64,000 bases of DNA from Gemmatimonadota bacterium. Its GTDB lineage: Bacteria > Gemmatimonadota > Gemmatimonadetes > Gemmatimonadales > GWC2-71-9. Positions within the stretch are counted from its first letter, which is position 1. Each line of letters begins with the position of its first letter. The stretch covers positions 62,001 through 126,000 of the forward strand of contig JADKJZ010000006.1 of NCBI GenBank assembly GCA_016720805.1. Reading direction: 5' to 3'. Positions 60,542 through 64,000 of the stretch are shown here, piece after piece. The notes under the pieces were generated by a model that saw only the letters and a list, made by a program, of their open reading frames with translations, made no database searches and had not been told where the DNA came from. Position numbers and translations under genes: made by a program.

Positions 60542-62452
60542 ATGGCCTCGAAGATCATCGGGATCGACCTTGGAACCACCAACTCGGTGGTTTCCGTGAT
60601 GGAAGGCGGCGATCCCGTCGTCATCCCCAACGCCGAGGGGGGTCGCACCACCCCGTCGGTCGTCGCCTTCACCAAGGACGGTGAACGGCTCGTCGGTCAG
60701 GTCGCCAAGCGGCAGGCCGTCACCAACCCCAAGCAGACCATCTTCTCGATCAAGCGCTTCATGGGCCGTCGGGCCGCCGAGGTGAAGGAAGAGGCCTCGC
60801 GCGTGCCGTACCCCGTCAATGACGGCGCCAACGGCCTCGCCGCCGTCGAGATCCAGGGGAAGAAGTACACCCCGGCCGAAATCTCGGCGATGATCCTCCA
60901 GAAGATGAAGCAGACCGCCGAGGACTACCTCGGCCACAGCGTCGACAAGGCGGTCATCACCGTCCCGGCGTACTTCAACGACGCGCAGCGGCAGGCCACC
61001 AAGGATGCCGGCAAGATCGCCGGCCTCGAGGTGCTCCGCATCATCAACGAGCCGACCGCGGCCGCGCTCGCCTACGGCCTCGAGAAGAAGAAGGACGAGA
61101 AGATCGCCGTCTTCGACCTCGGCGGCGGCACGTACGACATCTCCGTCCTCGAGCTGGCCGAGGGTGTCTTCGAGGTGAAGAGCACCAACGGCGACACGCA
61201 CCTTGGCGGTGACGACTTCGACCAGCGGCTGATCGACTGGCTCGTCGCGGAGTTCAAGAAGGATCAGGCGATCGACCTCTCGAAGGATCCGATGGCGCTC
61301 CAGCGCCTCAAGGAAGCCGCCGAGAAGGCGAAGATGGAGCTGTCGAGCACCACGCAGACCGACATCAACCTGCCGTTCATCACGGCCGATGCCTCGGGCC
61401 CGAAGCACCTGAATCTGCCGCTCACCCGCGCCAAGTTCGAGCAGCTGGTGGATGACTTGGTGCAGCGCTGCATCCCGCCGATGGAGATGGCGCTGAAGGA
61501 TGCCGGCCTCAAGCCGGGCGAGATCGACGAGATCATCCTCGTCGGCGGCTCGACCCGCATCCCGAAGATCCAGGAGGTCGTGAAGGCCTTCTTCGGCAAG
61601 GAGCCGAATCGCTCGGTCAACCCCGACGAAGTCGTGGCGATCGGCGCGGCGATTCAGGGCGGCGTGCTCGGCGGCGAAGTGAAGGACGTGCTGCTGCTCG
61701 ACGTCACCCCGTTGTCGCTCGGCATCGAGACCCTCGGCGGCGTCATGACGGTGCTCATCCCGCGCAACACGACGATCCCGACCAAGAAGTCGGAGACGTT
61801 CTCCACGGCCGACGACAACCAGACGACGGTCGAGATCCACGTCCTCCAGGGCGAGCGGCAGATGGCGCAGGACAACCGCACCATCGGCAAGTTCCAGCTG
61901 ACGGGGATCCCGCCCGCTCCGCGCGGCATGCCGCAGGTCGAGGTGACCTTCGACATCGATGCCAACGGCATCCTGCACGTCTCGGCCAAGGACAAGGCGA
62001 GCGGCAAGGAGCAGAAGATCCGGATCGAGGCGTCGAGCGGGCTGTCGGACGCCGACATCGACAAGATGGTCAAGCAGGCCGAGGCGAACGCCAAGGAAGA
62101 CCAGGAGCGCCGCGACGCGATCGAGGCGCGCAACCAGCTGGACGGCCTGGTCTACAAGGTCGAGAAGGACTCGAAGGAGTGGGTCGACCGCCTGGCGGCC
62201 GACGTGAAGGAGCGGCTCGACAAGGCGGTCGAGGCGGGCAAGGAGGCCCTCCGGACCGGCGAGCCCGAGAAGATCAAGTCGGCGCTGGACGAGCTGAACG
62301 TCGCCTATTCGGCGGCGGGCGCCTCGCTCTACCAGAACGCCCCGTCCGGGGAGGCCGAAGCCCCGGCCGGTGGGGAATCCCAGGGCGGCGCGCCGAAGGA
62401 CGACGCCGTCGAGGCCGACTACGAGATCGTGGACGACGCCCCCAAGGCGTGA
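60542..62452 (+). CDS. dnaK: Molecular chaperone DnaK (Hsp70)
   Basis: 636 aa from ATG 60542 with AGGAG upstream. Nucleotide-binding domain motifs: IIGIDLGTTNSVV, VPAYFNDAQRQATKDAG, IFDLGGGTYDIS-type segment (VFDLGGGTYDISVLEL) and LVGGSTRIPKIQ. Substrate domain and lid follow, ending in the conserved EEVD-like acidic tail VEADYEIVDD. It folds and protects proteins with DnaJ and GrpE, which are not in the window. The protein is complete and sits just outside the island. Confidence 0.98.
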   Translation: MASKIIGIDLGTTNSVVSVMEGGDPVVIPNAEGGRTTPSVVAFTKDGERLVGQVAKRQAVTNPKQTIFSIKRFMGRRAAEVKEEASRVPYPVNDGANGLAAVEIQGKKYTPAEISAMILQKMKQTAEDYLGHSVDKAVITVPAYFNDAQRQATKDAGKIAGLEVLRIINEPTAAALAYGLEKKKDEKIAVFDLGGGTYDISVLELAEGVFEVKSTNGDTHLGGDDFDQRLIDWLVAEFKKDQAIDLSKDPMALQRLKEAAEKAKMELSSTTQTDINLPFITADASGPKHLNLPLTRAKFEQLVDDLVQRCIPPMEMALKDAGLKPGEIDEIILVGGSTRIPKIQEVVKAFFGKEPNRSVNPDEVVAIGAAIQGGVLGGEVKDVLLLDVTPLSLGIETLGGVMTVLIPRNTTIPTKKSETFSTADDNQTTVEIHVLQGERQMAQDNRTIGKFQLTGIPPAPRGMPQVEVTFDIDANGILHVSAKDKASGKEQKIRIEASSGLSDADIDKMVKQAEANAKEDQERRDAIEARNQLDGLVYKVEKDSKEWVDRLAADVKERLDKAVEAGKEALRTGEPEKIKSALDELNVAYSAAGASLYQNAPSGEAEAPAGGESQGGAPKDDAVEADYEIVDDAPKA

Positions 62453-62460
62453 CCGGAACC

Positions 62461-62485
62461 GCGCGACCGAATCTTTCGGTCGCGC
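62461..62485 (+). terminator. Hairpin terminator after dnaK
   Basis: GCGCGACCGAA-TCT-TTCGGTCGCGC is a perfect 11-bp stem with a 3-base loop, 8 bases after the dnaK stop. There is no T-run; an AT-rich segment (AGTATTATG) follows and may contain the htrA -10 box. Confidence 0.75.
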
Positions 62486-62568
62486 ATCCGAGTATTATGT
62501 AGTCAGAGTGGGCCGGGATCCCTGAGGGGACCCGGCCTGCCGAACATCCACCCCACGGACCGCAACCG

Positions 62569-64000
62569 ATGTCGAACCACACGCGCAACTGGCTCAAGCT
62601 TACCGTCCTGGTCGGGCTCTCCTTCGTTCTGGGGCTCTTCTTCGCCGGCCTGCTCGATCTCCCCCATTCCTCACTGGCCCAGCAGGACGGGGCCGGCGGC
62701 CCGCCGATCGTTCCCGTCGACGCGCCGAGGATCCCTTCTGCCAAGCCGCTCGCCGAGATCTCCACGGCCTATGCGTCCGTGGTCGAAGCGGTCCGTCCGT
62801 CGGTGGTGTTCATCACCTCCGAGCGGCCGGATGGACAGGTGCTCGCACCGCATCGGTTGCCGCCGGGCTTCGAGATGCCGAAGCCGCGCGGCCAGGCCCC
62901 GGAGAACGACCAGTTCGAGGTCTCCAGCGGCTCGGGCTTCATCGTCTCGTCGGACGGCTACATCATCACCAACCATCACGTGATCGAGGGCGCCAGCAGC
63001 GTGAAGGTCGGCCTCCTCGACGGCCGCACCTTCGACGCCACCGTGGTCGGCTCCGACAAGGACACCGACGTCGGCGTGCTCAAGATCGACGCGACCGGCC
63101 TGACGCCGGCCGCCCTCGGCTCCTCCGACGCCGTGCGCGTCGGCGAGTGGGTGCTGGCGATCGGCAACCCGCTCGGCGCCGACCTCACCTTCTCGGTGAC
63201 GCAGGGCATCGTCAGCGCCAAGGGCCGCGGCGTCCTCGACCGCAACGATCCGGCGCGCAACCAGCGCGAGATCGCCGACTACATCCAGACCGACGCCGCC
63301 ATCAACCGCGGCAACTCGGGCGGTCCGCTCGTCAACGTGCGCGGTGAAGTCATCGGCATCAACTCGGCGATTGCCTCGTACACCGGCTACTACGCCGGCT
63401 ACGCCTTCGCCATCCCGATCGACCTGGCCCGCAACGTGATGAACCAGATCATTCGCCACGGCAAGGTGGTGCGCTCCGCCCTCGGCATCACGGTGAAGGA
63501 TGCCGACGCCGAAGACGCGGCCTACGTCGGCCTCGATGCCGTCGCCGGCGTTCGCGTCGATGGCTTCGGCGAGGACTCGCCCGCCAAGCGCGCCGGCCTG
63601 CTGCCGGGTGACGTGATCGTCGCGATCGACGGGCAGCCGATGAAGTACACGGCGCAGTTGCAACAGGCGATCGCCTTCAAGGATCCGGGCACCACCGTCG
63701 CCGTCGCCGTTGCGCGCGGCACCGGCAAGAAGGAATTCACCGTCCGGATCTCGGCGATTCCGAACGATGCGGAGGAGGTGGCGGCGGCCCCGGTCGAGAA
63801 GAAGAAGCCGGCCACGCCCAACACCAACCGCCTGGGCATCACTGTCGAACCGCTCAGCGCCATCACGGTGCGTCAGCTCGGGCTGCCGAACAGCACCAAG
63901 GGGCTGCTGGTCCGCTCGATCAATCACGGCTCGCCGGCCGAAGGGAAGCTCTTCTCGGCCGACCGCGACCCGCGCGCCGACGTGATCACCGAAGTGGAAG
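62569..64000 (+). CDS. degP: HtrA/DegP-family periplasmic serine protease (partial, 3' end beyond window)
   Basis: 477 codons are visible from ATG 62569. An N-terminal membrane anchor (LKLTVLVGLSFVLGLFFAGLL) precedes the trypsin-like domain: H137 (ITNHHVIEGA), D167 (DTDVGVLKID) and S250 (RGNSGGPLVN). A PDZ domain starts around residue 310 (GVRVDGFGEDSPAKRAGLLPGDVIVAIDG), described here by its GLLPGDVIVAIDG core, and a second one is beginning at the window edge. It degrades misfolded envelope proteins, matching its place after dnaK. Confidence 0.95.
   Translation, partial: MSNHTRNWLKLTVLVGLSFVLGLFFAGLLDLPHSSLAQQDGAGGPPIVPVDAPRIPSAKPLAEISTAYASVVEAVRPSVVFITSERPDGQVLAPHRLPPGFEMPKPRGQAPENDQFEVSSGSGFIVSSDGYIITNHHVIEGASSVKVGLLDGRTFDATVVGSDKDTDVGVLKIDATGLTPAALGSSDAVRVGEWVLAIGNPLGADLTFSVTQGIVSAKGRGVLDRNDPARNQREIADYIQTDAAINRGNSGGPLVNVRGEVIGINSAIASYTGYYAGYAFAIPIDLARNVMNQIIRHGKVVRSALGITVKDADAEDAAYVGLDAVAGVRVDGFGEDSPAKRAGLLPGDVIVAIDGQPMKYTAQLQQAIAFKDPGTTVAVAVARGTGKKEFTVRISAIPNDAEEVAAAPVEKKKPATPNTNRLGITVEPLSAITVRQLGLPNSTKGLLVRSINHGSPAEGKLFSADRDPRADVITEVE

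Overview
The window is high-GC bacterial chromosome. Gene families and gene order suggest Gemmatimonadota or a close relative; this is an inference, and no rRNA is present to confirm it. Housekeeping genes with normal order (ffh-rpsP-rimM-trmD-rplS, the Pho regulon, a nucleoside-salvage operon, dnaK-htrA) surround one strongly foreign-looking segment.

Layout. 1-6.1 kb: partial MltD-like lytic transglycosylase, ilvE, tRNA-Lys, a ChaN-like protein and a membrane-fused spermidine synthase homologue, all on the minus strand. 6.2-8.3 kb: beta-carbonic anhydrase with a TetR regulator, then rnhB. 8.4-11.3 kb: an arsR-arsM-acr3-arsC operon lying between rnhB and the ribosomal operon rplS-trmD-rimM-rpsP-ffh (11.3-14.5 kb). 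14.7-23.2 kb: a DUF445 membrane protein, a metallopeptidase-like lipoprotein, prepilin peptidase, an SpoU methyltransferase, thiD, then a purine nucleoside operon (small ThiS-like protein, add, nupC, punA). 23.4-33.8 kb: a complete phosphate regulon (phoB-phoR, a phosphate-type porin, pstS-C-A-B-B2, phoU, ppx), with a Pho-box-like array between porin and pstS. 33.5-48 kb: a decayed hybrid histidine kinase, a two-domain ALDH16-like gene, deoC, rhomboid protease, DUF418 protein, cupredoxin-like lipoprotein, acyltransferase, PP2C phosphatase, a multicopper oxidase with inverted motif order and a large sortilin/BNR repeat protein.

48.2-60.2 kb is a defence island of visibly lower GC. It holds two small unknown genes, an XRE-ImmA/IrrE plus PIN toxin-antitoxin-like pair, a three-gene operon (small CxxC protein, LRAT/NlpC-like protein, SIR2-like protein) that is the best candidate for an undescribed defence system, and a type I restriction-modification locus (hsdR, fic, hsdM, hsdS, Ymh-family gene). 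It is bounded by ~110-bp imperfect direct repeats (48094-48209 and 60258-60366). No integrase is visible. dnaK and a partial htrA close the window.

The most striking non-coding signal is a family of at least eleven short tandem arrays, all with a period of exactly 7 bp but with different unit sequences. At several loci a left array is matched by an array of the reverse-complement unit on the right, giving long fold-back elements, two of which carry a nearly identical 70-bp palindromic core. The arrays sit at gene boundaries, often covering stop codons, and have entered the coding sequence of rnhB, ppx, the acyltransferase and the ALDH16-like gene.

Three otherwise intact genes (ALDH16-like, sortilin-like, hsdR) each carry one extra base, and the histidine kinase carries a cluster of single-base losses. 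Assembly error should be excluded before these are treated as true pseudogenes.
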